Made by a program: the position numbers and the translations under genes | In this document: positions 39,481-46,999 of the stretch, piece by piece | Position numbering within the stretch: the stretch's first letter is position 1 | How the letters are laid out: every line of letters begins with the position of its first letter | Notes under the pieces: model-generated | Seen by the model: the letters and a program-made list of their open reading frames with translations, nothing else | Database searches by the model: none | What the model was told of the DNA's origin: nothing | Source of the DNA: Luteibacter sp. | GTDB lineage: Bacteria > Pseudomonadota > Gammaproteobacteria > Xanthomonadales > Rhodanobacteraceae | Direction: 5' to 3' | Assembly (NCBI RefSeq): GCF_009912395.1 | Contig: NZ_WNDO01000033.1 | Coordinates: 1-58,541 of the forward strand | DNA: 58,541 nt

Positions 39481-39783
39481 ATGCACAGCATCAACCTCGC
39501 CGGCTTAGAGCCGGAGACCCCATCGTCCGCCGCCCAGCGGCATCTCGCGAAGATTCACGAAGCCGACGCGGCAGGGCCTGCCCAGGTTCGTTGCTCGACG
39601 ACGGAGGCCATCATGGTGGCCCTGGCCCTCTGCAATCGCGCCTACCTGCCCGAGGGACTCGGCAAGGTGCATGCAGGCCATCTGTGGTGGCGGCTGGATG
39701 ATGGTCAGCGTTCGGCGGTCGCGCAGTACGCGGCAGAGGCTGGGCGCGGTGGTGACATCGCGTCGGCTGGCCGCGCAGCCTAA
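39481..39783 (+). CDS. hypothetical protein
   Basis: A 100-residue protein, helical with a central VRCSTTEAIMVALALCNRAYLP. Family unknown. Confidence 0.53.
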   Translation: MHSINLAGLEPETPSSAAQRHLAKIHEADAAGPAQVRCSTTEAIMVALALCNRAYLPEGLGKVHAGHLWWRLDDGQRSAVAQYAAEAGRGGDIASAGRAA

Positions 39784-39798
39784 ATCGGTCGAGGAGAG

Positions 39799-40119
39799 AT
39801 GATGTCGAAATCCGTCTACAAGCCAGAGTCGGAGTGCAGCCAGGCCGAGCTGATTGCATGGCGGGGCACACGAGTCGCCCTGGCTGCTCTTGGGGGCGGC
39901 GCTGCCGGTGCCGCAGTCCTGGTCGTTCTCGGCCTGGTGGCGCAGTTCCCCTCGGCGCTGGTGTTCGGCCTGGTCTGCTGCATCTGTGCCGCCGTGCGTG
40001 GGTTGGCTGCGCGACTTCTCATCCACGTCCCGTCGCAGGAGCTGCTGGCGGCCATGCGTGAGATTCGAGCCGCCGGCGGATCGCCGTCCGGTGAGCGCTT
40101 GATCGAGACCTGGGAATAG
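39799..40119 (+). CDS. membrane protein
   Basis: A 106-residue protein with two adjacent transmembrane helices (VALAALGGGAAGAAVLVVLGL, LVFGLVCCICAAVRGL). AGGAGAGATG precedes the ATG. It is convergent with the M48 peptidase gene. Confidence 0.6.
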   Translation: MMSKSVYKPESECSQAELIAWRGTRVALAALGGGAAGAAVLVVLGLVAQFPSALVFGLVCCICAAVRGLAARLLIHVPSQELLAAMREIRAAGGSPSGERLIETWE

Positions 40120-40133
40120 GGCGAGGCGGGCGT

Positions 40134-40883
40134 CTACGCCTTCGCGAGCTGGGCCTCGGGAGAGGTGGCAGCGATGCGGCGGTGGAAGCTCGGATGCGTG
40201 CTCAGCAGGTCCACCAGGACGCTGGGGCGCTTCACTTCCTTCACCATCCGCGCCAGGGCGGCGAGCCCGTGGCGGGTGGTCGAGCAGTTGGTCAGCCGGC
40301 TGGCTCCGCAGTCGGCTGCGAACTCGCACTGGCGCATGAAGGCCAGGTAGCCGAGCAGGATGAAGGGGGCCAGCAGCGGCGGCAAGCCGAGCAGGGCCTT
40401 CCCGAGGTACAGGCCAGCGAAGACGATCGCCTGGAAGAGGCTGTGCTTCAGACTGATGTGGGATACCTCGTGGGCAATCACGAAGTCCAGGGTGCGGGCG
40501 TCCACCGCCTTGCACATGCCGGTGGTCACGAAGACGGTGGCTGCGCCAGGCATGCCGATGCCGAAGGCGACCGGGCTGGCGTGCTCGACGAACACGAGCT
40601 TCGGCGTGCTGATGCCAGCAGCGGCGGCATCCCGTTTCAGGGCGACGGCCAGGAGCTTGCGGGTCTCAGCGTGGCCGGTCGTGGACGGCACGGCCAGGAA
40701 CTCGTGCAGCCACGGCGCGATCCAGGCGTAGGCCAGCAGCAGCAGGCCGGTCAACCAGGCTGACGCCGCCTGTTGCTGCTCAGCGCCCGAAGAGACGAGG
40801 CCCGCGATGGTGTCGATGGCAGCCACCACGCCAACCAGCACTGGGAAGGCGAGGAGAAGACGGGAGCTGCGCATCGGAACCAT
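40134..40883 (-). CDS. M48 (HtpX-like) membrane metallopeptidase
   Basis: A 249-residue protein. Two N-terminal transmembrane helices (about 8-30, 42-60), then HEVSH (His138-Glu139...His142) and the third zinc ligand in ECEFAAD-like QCEFAAD (about Glu187), plus further hydrophobic segments. HtpX-type proteases act on misfolded membrane proteins. Smaller than chromosomal HtpX (about 290). A second protease of the element beside S49. Start at 40883 or at 40874. Confidence 0.83.
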   Translation of the reverse strand: MVPMRSSRLLLAFPVLVGVVAAIDTIAGLVSSGAEQQQAASAWLTGLLLLAYAWIAPWLHEFLAVPSTTGHAETRKLLAVALKRDAAAAGISTPKLVFVEHASPVAFGIGMPGAATVFVTTGMCKAVDARTLDFVIAHEVSHISLKHSLFQAIVFAGLYLGKALLGLPPLLAPFILLGYLAFMRQCEFAADCGASRLTNCSTTRHGLAALARMVKEVKRPSVLVDLLSTHPSFHRRIAATSPEAQLAKA

Positions 40884-41076
40884 GAGGGCATTGTCTTTCT
40901 GAAGGGGTTCTGCAACCCCTTAGATCGGCGCTTTGCCGAGGCTTATTAACGGTTTGCCCGTGTTGGGGTAACTGTCCGAGAAATCGTTCTCGAAATCTGC
41001 CGGCGTTCGCTCATCGCACCGTAGGAAGCCGCCGACCTGCGCATGCCCTTCGGACACCGCCAGCCTGCACGACGTG
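40884..41076. other. intergenic region with two inverted repeats
   Basis: AAGGGGTT-ctgc-AACCCCTT (40902-40921) lies in the 5' region of the M48 gene and is perfect; CGAGAA-atcg-TTCTCG (40977-40992) is also perfect. Both could be operators or RNA hairpins of the divergent genes. No gene seen. Confidence 0.5.
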
Positions 41077-41144
41077 GCAACGGATGTGCCTTCCGCACTT
41101 CGATCGCCCGCAAGGGCTCATCCCTTTTTCTTAGGAGGACATCT
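41077..41144 (+). promoter_or_regulatory. repeated 5' leader element, copy 8
   Basis: GCAACGGATG, CCGCACTTCGATC, hairpin GCCC-gcaa-GGGC (GNRA loop), a T-rich spacer and AGGAGGACATCT before ATG. Confidence 0.8.
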
Positions 41145-41798
41145 ATGGGAACCAGAAGCGTCATTCAGGTCGTCGGCAACACCGACACGCTCCCTGACCA
41201 GGCCGGGGCCTACTCGGGCTCTGTCAGGCTCTATCGTCACAACGATGGCAACCCCGGTGACTGCCTTCCCGCGATTGCTCGCTCCATCGAGATGATGGAG
41301 CGGCTGGTGCAAACCAGTCTGAGCTGGAGACGGGAACAAGTACGCCATATCGCTGTGGAGCCGATGGCTCACGCCATCATCGCCAACATGATGAGCAACT
41401 ACGCCCTCGCGGCGCAGGTGGAGAAGCTCTACACGGGTGCGCCGCGCCTGCTGCACCTGGGCGATCAGTCCGACCTGGAGTGGCTGTACGTGGTGGACTG
41501 CAAGAACTTGCTGGTGAACGTCTACACGTCCAAGCAGGGGAATGCAGCCGGCCAGACCCTCTACAGCGCCACGCCAGGCGAACACCTGGAGGCCGGCTTC
41601 TTCAAGGACGCTGAGCGGGTGTTCCGTGAGGACTACCAGCCGGATGCCGTGGAAGCTGCGCTCACTGACTTCGCCGATGGCGTGAAGGCGATCGCGGCAA
41701 CTGGCTGGCGGTTCAACGAATGGGAGGACCCGTACCTGCGTCTTGTTCAGCGAGCTGCAAGGAAGAACGCTCAAGTCGCGTCTGCGTTCTGCATCTGA
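41145..41798 (+). CDS. leader-controlled MGTRS-family protein
   Basis: A 217-residue protein. The start MGTRSVIQVV and SVRLYRHNDGNPG match phage and plasmid proteins beginning MGTRS with a YRHWDGYP-type motif. The role of that family is unknown. Soluble. Ends before a short terminator that is fused to the next leader. Confidence 0.68.
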   Translation: MGTRSVIQVVGNTDTLPDQAGAYSGSVRLYRHNDGNPGDCLPAIARSIEMMERLVQTSLSWRREQVRHIAVEPMAHAIIANMMSNYALAAQVEKLYTGAPRLLHLGDQSDLEWLYVVDCKNLLVNVYTSKQGNAAGQTLYSATPGEHLEAGFFKDAERVFREDYQPDAVEAALTDFADGVKAIAATGWRFNEWEDPYLRLVQRAARKNAQVASAFCI

Positions 41799-41824
41799 CC
41801 CCGAGGCCCTGAGCCCAACCCACT

Positions 41825-41858
41825 ACCCCGCGTCCAGCCTGGACCGAGGTTTTTCTTT
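41825..41858 (+). terminator. terminator fused to next leader
   Basis: CCCCGCGTCC-agcc-TGGACCGAGGTTTTTC, a weaker variant of the AAGCCC family. Only 6 nt separate it from the leader at 41865. Confidence 0.7.
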
Positions 41859-41864
41859 GGCCGC

Positions 41865-41932
41865 GCAACGGATGGCCCTCGTTGCAAAGCGACGGCTCTC
41901 CACCCTGGAGAGCGGCACACCTGGAGATGATG
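41865..41932 (+). promoter_or_regulatory. repeated 5' leader element, copy 9
   Basis: GCAACGGATG, CGTTGCAAAGCGACG, hairpin GCTCTCC-accc-TGGAGAGC, CACCTGGAG then ATGATGATG. Here GCAACG can pair with CGTTGC. Confidence 0.82.
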
Positions 41933-42544
41933 ATGAAGTACGAGGCATTGGTGGCGCGGGACTTCCCCGGCTACAAGACGGTCGCGATCGAAGCGGCTGA
42001 CGATCAAGACGCGCTGCGCCTTGCGAAGGAGAAGTTCAGCTCGGGAGAGCTGATGGACGGAGGCGCTGCGTTCGATCCGCAGTGGGACCTGCCCGATGCC
42101 GACCGGATCGTGTCGCTGACGCGAGCTGATGGTGTCGTGCTGCTGGAAGGTTGGTATGGCAGCTCGGACGGCAGCCAGGTGATCCACGGGCCTGTCGTCG
42201 AGAGCTTGGCTCGCGAACTGCGGGAAGGAGCGGTGGCCGACATCTGGTACGACGCGAAGGACTTCGGTGATTCGAGCGTCGAGGAACAGATCGAGACCAC
42301 TCAGCTCAGCATGGAGTTGGCCGCAAGCCTGCTGGAGCGTCAGAACGAAGTTCTGCTGCTGATGCTGGCCTTGCTGGAGCCCGCGTGCGCCCCAGGCGGC
42401 ATCGGGCCTCACGAGTTCTCGCGACCTGGTGGCTGGCGTGAACGTGCAGACAAGCTCGTGGTGCAGGCCCGGCATCTCGCACAAGTGCGGCAACAGCCTG
42501 ATCGCAAGGCTGTGGCTGGCAAGGAGGTGAAGCATGTCGGCTAA
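41933..42544 (+). CDS. leader-controlled hypothetical protein
   Basis: A 203-residue soluble protein. Three ATG codons in a row (41927, 41930, 41933); the last has the best spacing from GGAG. It is mixed alpha/beta at first and helical at the end. Family unknown. Overlaps the next gene by 11 nt. Confidence 0.63.
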   Translation: MKYEALVARDFPGYKTVAIEAADDQDALRLAKEKFSSGELMDGGAAFDPQWDLPDADRIVSLTRADGVVLLEGWYGSSDGSQVIHGPVVESLARELREGAVADIWYDAKDFGDSSVEEQIETTQLSMELAASLLERQNEVLLLMLALLEPACAPGGIGPHEFSRPGGWRERADKLVVQARHLAQVRQQPDRKAVAGKEVKHVG

Positions 42545-43181
42545 GCAGACCTTCGAGGCGATGCGTGGCGTGATCGAGAGTCCGGCCTATCCGTACTTGA
42601 AGCACTACCGGCAGGACTTCTACGAGCACGACCGCCGGTTCATCGAGCGGAACCACTCGACCGATGCGAGCTACCTGTGGATCGTTCGGGAGAGCGGCAC
42701 CCACCTCATCGCACTGGGCGTCCACCCGAAGATGTGCGAGGAGGGGTTCGCCGCGATGGAGCTGTCCAGCGCTTGCGACCTGTACCTCGTGAAGCGAGAG
42801 CGGGTCAAGCGTGTCGGGCGTGGAGAAGCTGAACGGCTTCTGCGCGAGTTCCGCTACCGGGTCGAGGGCGCTTCCGTGGTTGACGCCCAAGGCGTGCTGG
42901 CCGGCTTCACCGTGTCGATGTCGCCGTGGCATGCCGGACCGGTCAAAGGGACGGTGCGCTATGCCACTGGTGCCAGCAACCGACGCCTGTCGTTCGGGGA
43001 CCTGATCGCCCTGGCGCAGATTGCGGAGTGCGAAGTCATTCGCTCCACGCAGTCGCTGTTCACTCCCACCGAGCTGATTTTGCTCGACGGTGTGGACCTG
43101 CGCGATCTCATCGAGCAGCGGCGTCAAGACGCACCGGCTGCGCCTCGTGCGTGTGTCGGTGATCCTGCGCTGACCTGGTGA
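42534..43181 (+). CDS. hypothetical protein
   Basis: A 215-residue protein. ASYLWIVRESGTHLIALGVHP is beta-rich. AAGGAGGTGAAGC precedes the ATG. No family recognised. It is the second gene of a two-gene unit. Confidence 0.6.
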   Translation: MSAKQTFEAMRGVIESPAYPYLKHYRQDFYEHDRRFIERNHSTDASYLWIVRESGTHLIALGVHPKMCEEGFAAMELSSACDLYLVKRERVKRVGRGEAERLLREFRYRVEGASVVDAQGVLAGFTVSMSPWHAGPVKGTVRYATGASNRRLSFGDLIALAQIAECEVIRSTQSLFTPTELILLDGVDLRDLIEQRRQDAPAAPRACVGDPALTW

Positions 43182-43212
43182 CGGATTCGACCGTCGCCTG
43201 ATCCTCCCACCC

Positions 43213-43248
43213 CAAGCCCTGCGTCCGACCTGGACCGGGGCTTTTTCT
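43213..43248 (+). terminator. terminator fused to next leader
   Basis: AAGCCCTGCGTCC-gacc-TGGACCGGGGCTTTTTC, with 8 nt to the next leader. Confidence 0.82.
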
Positions 43249-43256
43249 TTGGCTGC

Positions 43257-43328
43257 GCAACGGATGGCCCTCGTTGCAAAGCGACGGCTCTCCATCCCGG
43301 AGGGCGGCAAGTCTTGGAGGACAAGGAA
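43257..43328 (+). promoter_or_regulatory. repeated 5' leader element, copy 10
   Basis: Near-identical to the 41865 copy: GCAACGGATGG, CGTTGCAAAGCGACG, hairpin GCTCTCC-atccc-GGAGGGC, TTGGAGGACAAGGAA. Confidence 0.83.
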
Positions 43329-44396
43329 ATGGATCGAACGGAGATCGTGCCGGCGATGCTGGCTGTGTCGGAAGAGGAGGGGGCCTACGTGCCGTCCATT
43401 CAGGAGCACTTGCTGCCCCGCCTGGACGACTACGACCGGTACCTCGTGTTTTTCAGCGGTGGCAAGGACAGCATCGCGTGCGTGCTCAGCTTGCTGGAGC
43501 AGGGCGTGCCTCGGGACCGCATCGAGCTGCACCATCACCTCGTGGACGGGAACGAAGGTTCCACGCTCATGGACTGGCCGGTGACGAAATCCTACTGCGA
43601 GGCATTCGCACGGGCTTTCGGACTGGACATCTCGATGTCGTGGCGTGAGGGCGGGATCGAGCGCGAGATGCTTCGGCAAGACGCACCGACCGCGCCGTCA
43701 TGGGTGCCGGTGTCCTGGCCGGGCTCCGCACCTGGTCAGACGCATGTGTCGGTTGGTGGTGCTGGCCCGAAGAACACTCGGCGCAAGTTCCCCCAGGTGT
43801 CTGCTGACCTGCGGGTCCGGTGGTGCAGTGCCTACGCCAAGATCGGCGTTGGCGATGCCTACATCACCAACGACCCGAAGTTCCGCCTCGGCAAGACCTG
43901 CGTCGTGACCGGCGAGCGAGCGGAGGAGAGTCCTTCGCGTGCCCGCTACAACGTCTTCGAGGCGCATCGTGCGGACAACCGAGACGGCAGGCGTGTCGCC
44001 CGCTGGGTCGATCACCTCCGCCCTGTCCACGCCATGAAGACCGGCGAGGTATGGGACATGCTCAAGCGCTGGAGGGTGGCACCGCACCCCGCATACAGGC
44101 TGGGTTGGGGCCGCACGAGCTGCATGAAGTGCATCTTCGGTTCGCCAGCGCAGTGGGCAACCATCAAGCTGATCGACCCGAGTGGATTTCGTGTGATCGG
44201 CGACTACGAGCGCGAGTTCGGTGTCACGATCCACCGCTCGCTCAGCGTGGACCAGCAGGCGGCGATCGGCGTGCCCTACGCAGTTCGTCCCGAAGATGTG
44301 GCCGCCGCGATGGCGACCGAGTACCTGGAACCGATCCTGGTTGATGACTGGCAATTGCCACTGGGGGCTTTCGGCGAGAGCTGCGGCCCCTCCTGA
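43329..44396 (+). CDS. PP-loop PAPS-reductase-family protein
   Basis: A 355-residue protein. PP-loop FFSGGKDSIACVLS (about 36-49) binds ATP in the PAPS-reductase/DndC/TtcA superfamily. Later RWCSAYAK and SCMKCIFGS give Cys residues fitting an iron-sulfur or zinc site. Phage and plasmid members of this family have been linked to sulfur transfer to DNA or RNA (DndC) or remain uncharacterised. No other dnd gene is here, so phosphorothioation is unproven. Start is fixed by the leader. Confidence 0.78.
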   Translation: MDRTEIVPAMLAVSEEEGAYVPSIQEHLLPRLDDYDRYLVFFSGGKDSIACVLSLLEQGVPRDRIELHHHLVDGNEGSTLMDWPVTKSYCEAFARAFGLDISMSWREGGIEREMLRQDAPTAPSWVPVSWPGSAPGQTHVSVGGAGPKNTRRKFPQVSADLRVRWCSAYAKIGVGDAYITNDPKFRLGKTCVVTGERAEESPSRARYNVFEAHRADNRDGRRVARWVDHLRPVHAMKTGEVWDMLKRWRVAPHPAYRLGWGRTSCMKCIFGSPAQWATIKLIDPSGFRVIGDYEREFGVTIHRSLSVDQQAAIGVPYAVRPEDVAAAMATEYLEPILVDDWQLPLGAFGESCGPS

Positions 44397-44410
44397 TACC
44401 CCACACCACC

Positions 44411-44446
44411 CAAGCCCTGCGTCCACCTGGACCAGGGCTTTTCTTT
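44411..44446 (+). terminator. intrinsic terminator (AAGCCC family)
   Basis: AAGCCCTGCGTCC-acc-TGGACCAGGGCTTTTC. It is not directly followed by a leader. Confidence 0.8.
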
Positions 44447-44507
44447 GATATCTTTGCGCGGCACCCCGGCGCTGATGCCGGCACACAGACGATCCTGGAG
44501 ATAGTGG

Positions 44508-44852
44508 ATGGCAAAGACGTTGCAGACGCTGCTGAAGCAGATCGCACAACTACAGAAGCAAGCAGATGGTCTCCGCAACAAGGAGAAGGCTGGAGTCGTG
44601 GCACGCATCAAGGAGGCGATCTCCTACTACAGCATCACCCCCCAAGACCTCTTCGACGACGCGCCGACCAGCCGTCGCAAAAGGCGGGAGCCGGCAGCCG
44701 TGCCTGCGGCGAAGTCCAAGGTCAAGCCCGCGCGACCGCCCAAGTACACCGATGGAGCTGGGCGCACATGGTCCGGCATGGGCAAGAGACCAGCCTGGTT
44801 CACCGAGGCACTGGCTGCCGGCAAGCAGCCGGAGGAGCTGCTGATCCGCTGA
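44508..44852 (+). CDS. H-NS-family nucleoid protein
   Basis: A 114-residue protein: N-terminal coiled coil (about 5-45), a basic linker, and C-terminal KYTDGAGRTWSGMGKRPAWF, the DNA-binding motif of H-NS/Bv3F-type proteins. Plasmid H-NS proteins silence AT-rich foreign genes and reduce plasmid cost. CTGGAGATAGTG precedes the ATG. The upstream hairpin CCGGC-gctgat-GCCGG may be part of a degenerate leader. Confidence 0.85.
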   Translation: MAKTLQTLLKQIAQLQKQADGLRNKEKAGVVARIKEAISYYSITPQDLFDDAPTSRRKRREPAAVPAAKSKVKPARPPKYTDGAGRTWSGMGKRPAWFTEALAAGKQPEELLIR

Positions 44853-44879
44853 TCTGCTGGCCGGCACCTCCGCGCCCTC

Positions 44880-44950
44880 GCAACAGATGCCCCCGTTGCA
44901 AAGCGACGGCTCTCCATCCCGGAGAGCGGCATCTGTGAAGAGGTGATCCG
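44880..44950 (+). promoter_or_regulatory. repeated 5' leader element, copy 11
   Basis: GCAACAGATG (AGA variant), CGTTGCAAAGCGACG, hairpin GCTCTCC-atccc-GGAGAGC, then GAAGAGGTGATCC in place of GGAGGAC. Confidence 0.78.
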
Positions 44951-45328
44951 ATGAACTCAGTTCCAGTGCAAGAGCAAGAGCCCGGCGGCCAGGCAGGTAC
45001 TGCTGCACCGCCGTTCAATTTCCGGTGGCAATGTGGCCCCGTGTCGCGTCTCCTGGACGTGTGCGTCAAGCTGCTCCCAGGTCTTCCGACCGACTCAGCC
45101 GGAAAGCTCGAAGAGGTCCTGCGTGACTTCGAGCAGTTCGGTGTTCCGACAGCCTGGTCGGTCGCCGACGTGGACATGGATGACGAGCACGGCCTGAGCG
45201 ACGAGCAGAAGCGTGCCGTCATCGACCGCTTTGCCAAGCGCAGCGCCGATGCCAGCGACTCCGACTGGAGCATGCTGTCCATGATCGTCGATGAGGTGGT
45301 CGAGGAAGACGCCCAGTCACCTGCCTGA
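44951..45328 (+). CDS. leader-controlled acidic hypothetical protein
   Basis: A 125-residue acidic protein with a Gln/Glu-rich N-terminus and a helical body ending EVVEEDAQSPA. Such acidity could mimic DNA or bind a basic partner, but no family is recognised. Confidence 0.62.
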   Translation: MNSVPVQEQEPGGQAGTAAPPFNFRWQCGPVSRLLDVCVKLLPGLPTDSAGKLEEVLRDFEQFGVPTAWSVADVDMDDEHGLSDEQKRAVIDRFAKRSADASDSDWSMLSMIVDEVVEEDAQSPA

Positions 45329-45349
45329 CCCTGCCCTGGTCCCATCCCC

Positions 45350-45386
45350 CAAGCCCTGCGTCCAACCTGGACCAGGGCTTTTTTTC
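45350..45386 (+). terminator. terminator fused to next leader
   Basis: AAGCCCTGCGTCC-aacc-TGGACCAGGGCTTTTTTTC, with 6 nt to the next leader. Confidence 0.83.
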
Positions 45387-45392
45387 GCCCGC

Positions 45393-45460
45393 GCAACGGA
45401 TGGCCCCCGTTGCAAAGCGACGGCTCTCCACTTCGGAGAGCGGCACACCTGGAGATGATG
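45393..45460 (+). promoter_or_regulatory. repeated 5' leader element, copy 12
   Basis: GCAACGGATGG, CGTTGCAAAGCGACG, hairpin GCTCTCC-acttc-GGAGAGC, ACCTGGAG then ATGATGATG. Confidence 0.82.
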
Positions 45461-45904
45461 ATGCGGTACACACGCAATGAAGACTTGACCGGCTGTAGGG
45501 CGGGTGCGGCAAAATCTGGCGACAAGCTGGATGCGCCGCCGCATAGCAACCGGAGAAAGCCGATGGACCGGAAGGAATTTAGAAGTCTGACCACATACGA
45601 GCAGCAGAAGGTCAGAGTTGCCACCCGTGACGGGCGCACCAATCTTCAATGCCTGAAAGACATATTCGGCGAGAAGGCTGTGCCGCACTTGGCTACGGAT
45701 TTTCACTGCGGCGACGGCGGAGCTACCTTCCTGGACACCAGCTCGCGCAACCCTGATTGGTACAAGCCGTTGGCGGAGATACCGCTGACCCCCGAGCTGG
45801 CTCACCAACTCGACTTGGTTGGCATGCTCGGCACCCTTGGCTGGGCGCTTCGAGAAGGCGGCGGTATGGGGACCATCATTCGCCGAGCTAGCGCGCTGGC
45901 ATGA
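45461..45904 (+). CDS. leader-controlled hypothetical protein
   Basis: 147 residues from the leader-set start MRYTRN. A second start MDRKEF at 45563 would give a 113-residue form, and the region between them is lower quality (Gly/Lys/Pro-rich), so either may be used. Soluble; family unknown. Confidence 0.58.
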   Translation: MRYTRNEDLTGCRAGAAKSGDKLDAPPHSNRRKPMDRKEFRSLTTYEQQKVRVATRDGRTNLQCLKDIFGEKAVPHLATDFHCGDGGATFLDTSSRNPDWYKPLAEIPLTPELAHQLDLVGMLGTLGWALREGGGMGTIIRRASALA

Positions 45905-45941
45905 AGTTCAGGCGATGGCACCCGCCATTCGCCATCCCACC

Positions 45942-45978
45942 AAGCCCTGCGTCCAACCTGGACCGGGGCTTTTTCTTT
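45942..45978 (+). terminator. terminator fused to next leader
   Basis: AAGCCCTGCGTCC-aacc-TGGACCGGGGCTTTTTC, with 6 nt to the next leader. Confidence 0.83.
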
Positions 45979-45984
45979 GGCCGT

Positions 45985-46054
45985 GCAACGGATGACCCAG
46001 GTTGCAAAGCGACGGCACTCCATCTTGGAGGGCGGCACACCTGGAGGACATCTG
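45985..46054 (+). promoter_or_regulatory. repeated 5' leader element, copy 13
   Basis: GCAACGGATG, GGTTGCAAAGCGACG, hairpin GCACTCC-atctt-GGAGGGC, ACCTGGAGGACATCTG before ATG. Confidence 0.83.
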
Positions 46055-46573
46055 ATGATCGCAACCACGACGGCGACGGCAGCGAGCGACAAGCCCGCGA
46101 ACACCGCCATTCAACCGGTCCCTGTGGACCGCCTGCCGGCTGAACGCCAGGCATTCGTGCTCGGCATGGTGCAGTGGAACCTGTTTCCGACCGGCTTTGT
46201 CCTGAAGCGGCATCCCTGGTTCGGCAAGACACGCAAGGGCTTCGATTGCCTGAGTGGTGCCGGATACAGCCGCTTGCAGGAGCTGATCGCGCAGGGCCAC
46301 CAGGGTGCTGCCGAGCGGGGTCTTGCCGTCGCGCGGGACCACTGGAGCGACTGGGCCAAGCGTGCCGTGTCCGAGCTGCTCGCGCCGCTGACCGATGTGC
46401 GGTTGGAGGAGGCGATCCAGACGGCCTACCGGTCATCCGACGAGACGGGACTGCCGCAGACGGTCTACCGAGACGGCGACAGCGGCGGTTGGAGTCACAC
46501 CAACGCCTTCGCCAACCGCCTCGCGAGGGCCGAGCTGGCGGTGACTGCGCTGCCGACGCGCTACTTCACCTGA
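46055..46573 (+). CDS. leader-controlled hypothetical protein
   Basis: A 172-residue protein, Thr/Ala-rich at the N-terminus, then helical with aromatics. Family unknown. Ends in the 46586 terminator. Confidence 0.63.
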   Translation: MIATTTATAASDKPANTAIQPVPVDRLPAERQAFVLGMVQWNLFPTGFVLKRHPWFGKTRKGFDCLSGAGYSRLQELIAQGHQGAAERGLAVARDHWSDWAKRAVSELLAPLTDVRLEEAIQTAYRSSDETGLPQTVYRDGDSGGWSHTNAFANRLARAELAVTALPTRYFT

Positions 46574-46585
46574 ACCACCCCACCA

Positions 46586-46618
46586 GACCCCAACTCATCG
46601 AGTTCGGGGTCTTTTTCA
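46586..46618 (+). terminator. intrinsic terminator
   Basis: GACCCCAACTC-atc-GAGTTCGGGGTCTTTTTC. Confidence 0.84.
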
Positions 46619-46821
46619 TGGCCCGAAAACAGCAAAGGCCCGCGAAGCGAGCCTTTGGTCCCTTTTCTACCTTGCGGCGTCGTGAACTCCTGGGAAGGAG
46701 GCAAATCGAGGAATCACGCTTTCCCACCTGAGAAGAGTCTTGGAGGACATCACTCAGTTGCTGCGAAGGTTATGGCGACGCAAGCTGGCTGTCAAGCGTC
46801 TTCGTTGCGTTGCGTGCCGTC

Positions 46822-46851
46822 TTAGACTCTTTACTGTGGGAAAATTATACT
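46822..46851 (+). promoter_or_regulatory. sigma-70-like promoter
   Basis: TTAGAC, 18-nt spacer, TATACT in a locally AT-rich patch. It likely drives the 47000 operon through a leader of about 140 nt. Confidence 0.55.
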
Positions 46852-46945
46852 TTGACGGTGCCCATAAGCGGCACTACCATGAGCCACGGTCGAAAGGCCG
46901 AGTTGTCTCCTTGATCCGGGTTCGGACGCTGTAGATGGTCTACAC

Positions 46946-46999
46946 CGGATGCCACCAGGCATCGAAGCGTCTTCCGTAGGGCGTAAGCGGTTTTTTTCA
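46946..46999 (+). promoter_or_regulatory. variant leader element
   Basis: CGGATGCCACCAGGCATCGAAGC is close to the 30247 leader (CGGATGCCCTCCAGGCAAATCG). Here GATGCC and GGCATC pair perfectly. The Shine-Dalgarno is replaced by a T-run just before the ATG, so translation may differ. Confidence 0.55.

Larger units (their letters stand above)
46574..46999. other. 426-bp intergenic region with relic leader and promoter
   Basis: Holds a terminator (46586), a relic leader ending CTTGGAGGACATCACT at 46738-46753 with no gene behind it, the promoter TTAGAC-18-TATACT (46822-46851), the palindrome GTAGA-tgg-TCTAC (46931-46943) and a variant leader for the 47000 gene. A TTG-started frame of 64 codons here is not credible. 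Confidence 0.55.

Noticed and set aside
42306-43679. 457-codon minus-strand frame
   Set aside because: Antisense to three genes with leaders and to the PP-loop motif. No domain seen.
41825-46054. CRISPR array or integron cassette array
   Set aside because: Repeats are about 110 nt and separated by whole genes of different length. There are no short regular spacers, and no attC-type ends or integron integrase.
46740-46934. TTG-started 64-codon frame
   Set aside because: The TTG is part of the relic TTGGAGGACATC sequence. The product is Arg-rich without any pattern and spans the promoter TTAGAC-TATACT.
8969-46999. Reading the leader as a CsrA/RsmA binding site (GGA in GGATG, hairpin and SD)
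   Set aside because: Attractive, but GGA in the first box is changed to AGA or CGA in the copies at 30560, 44880 and 33247, and the surrounding bases fit the CsrA consensus only partly. Kept as a test, not a claim.
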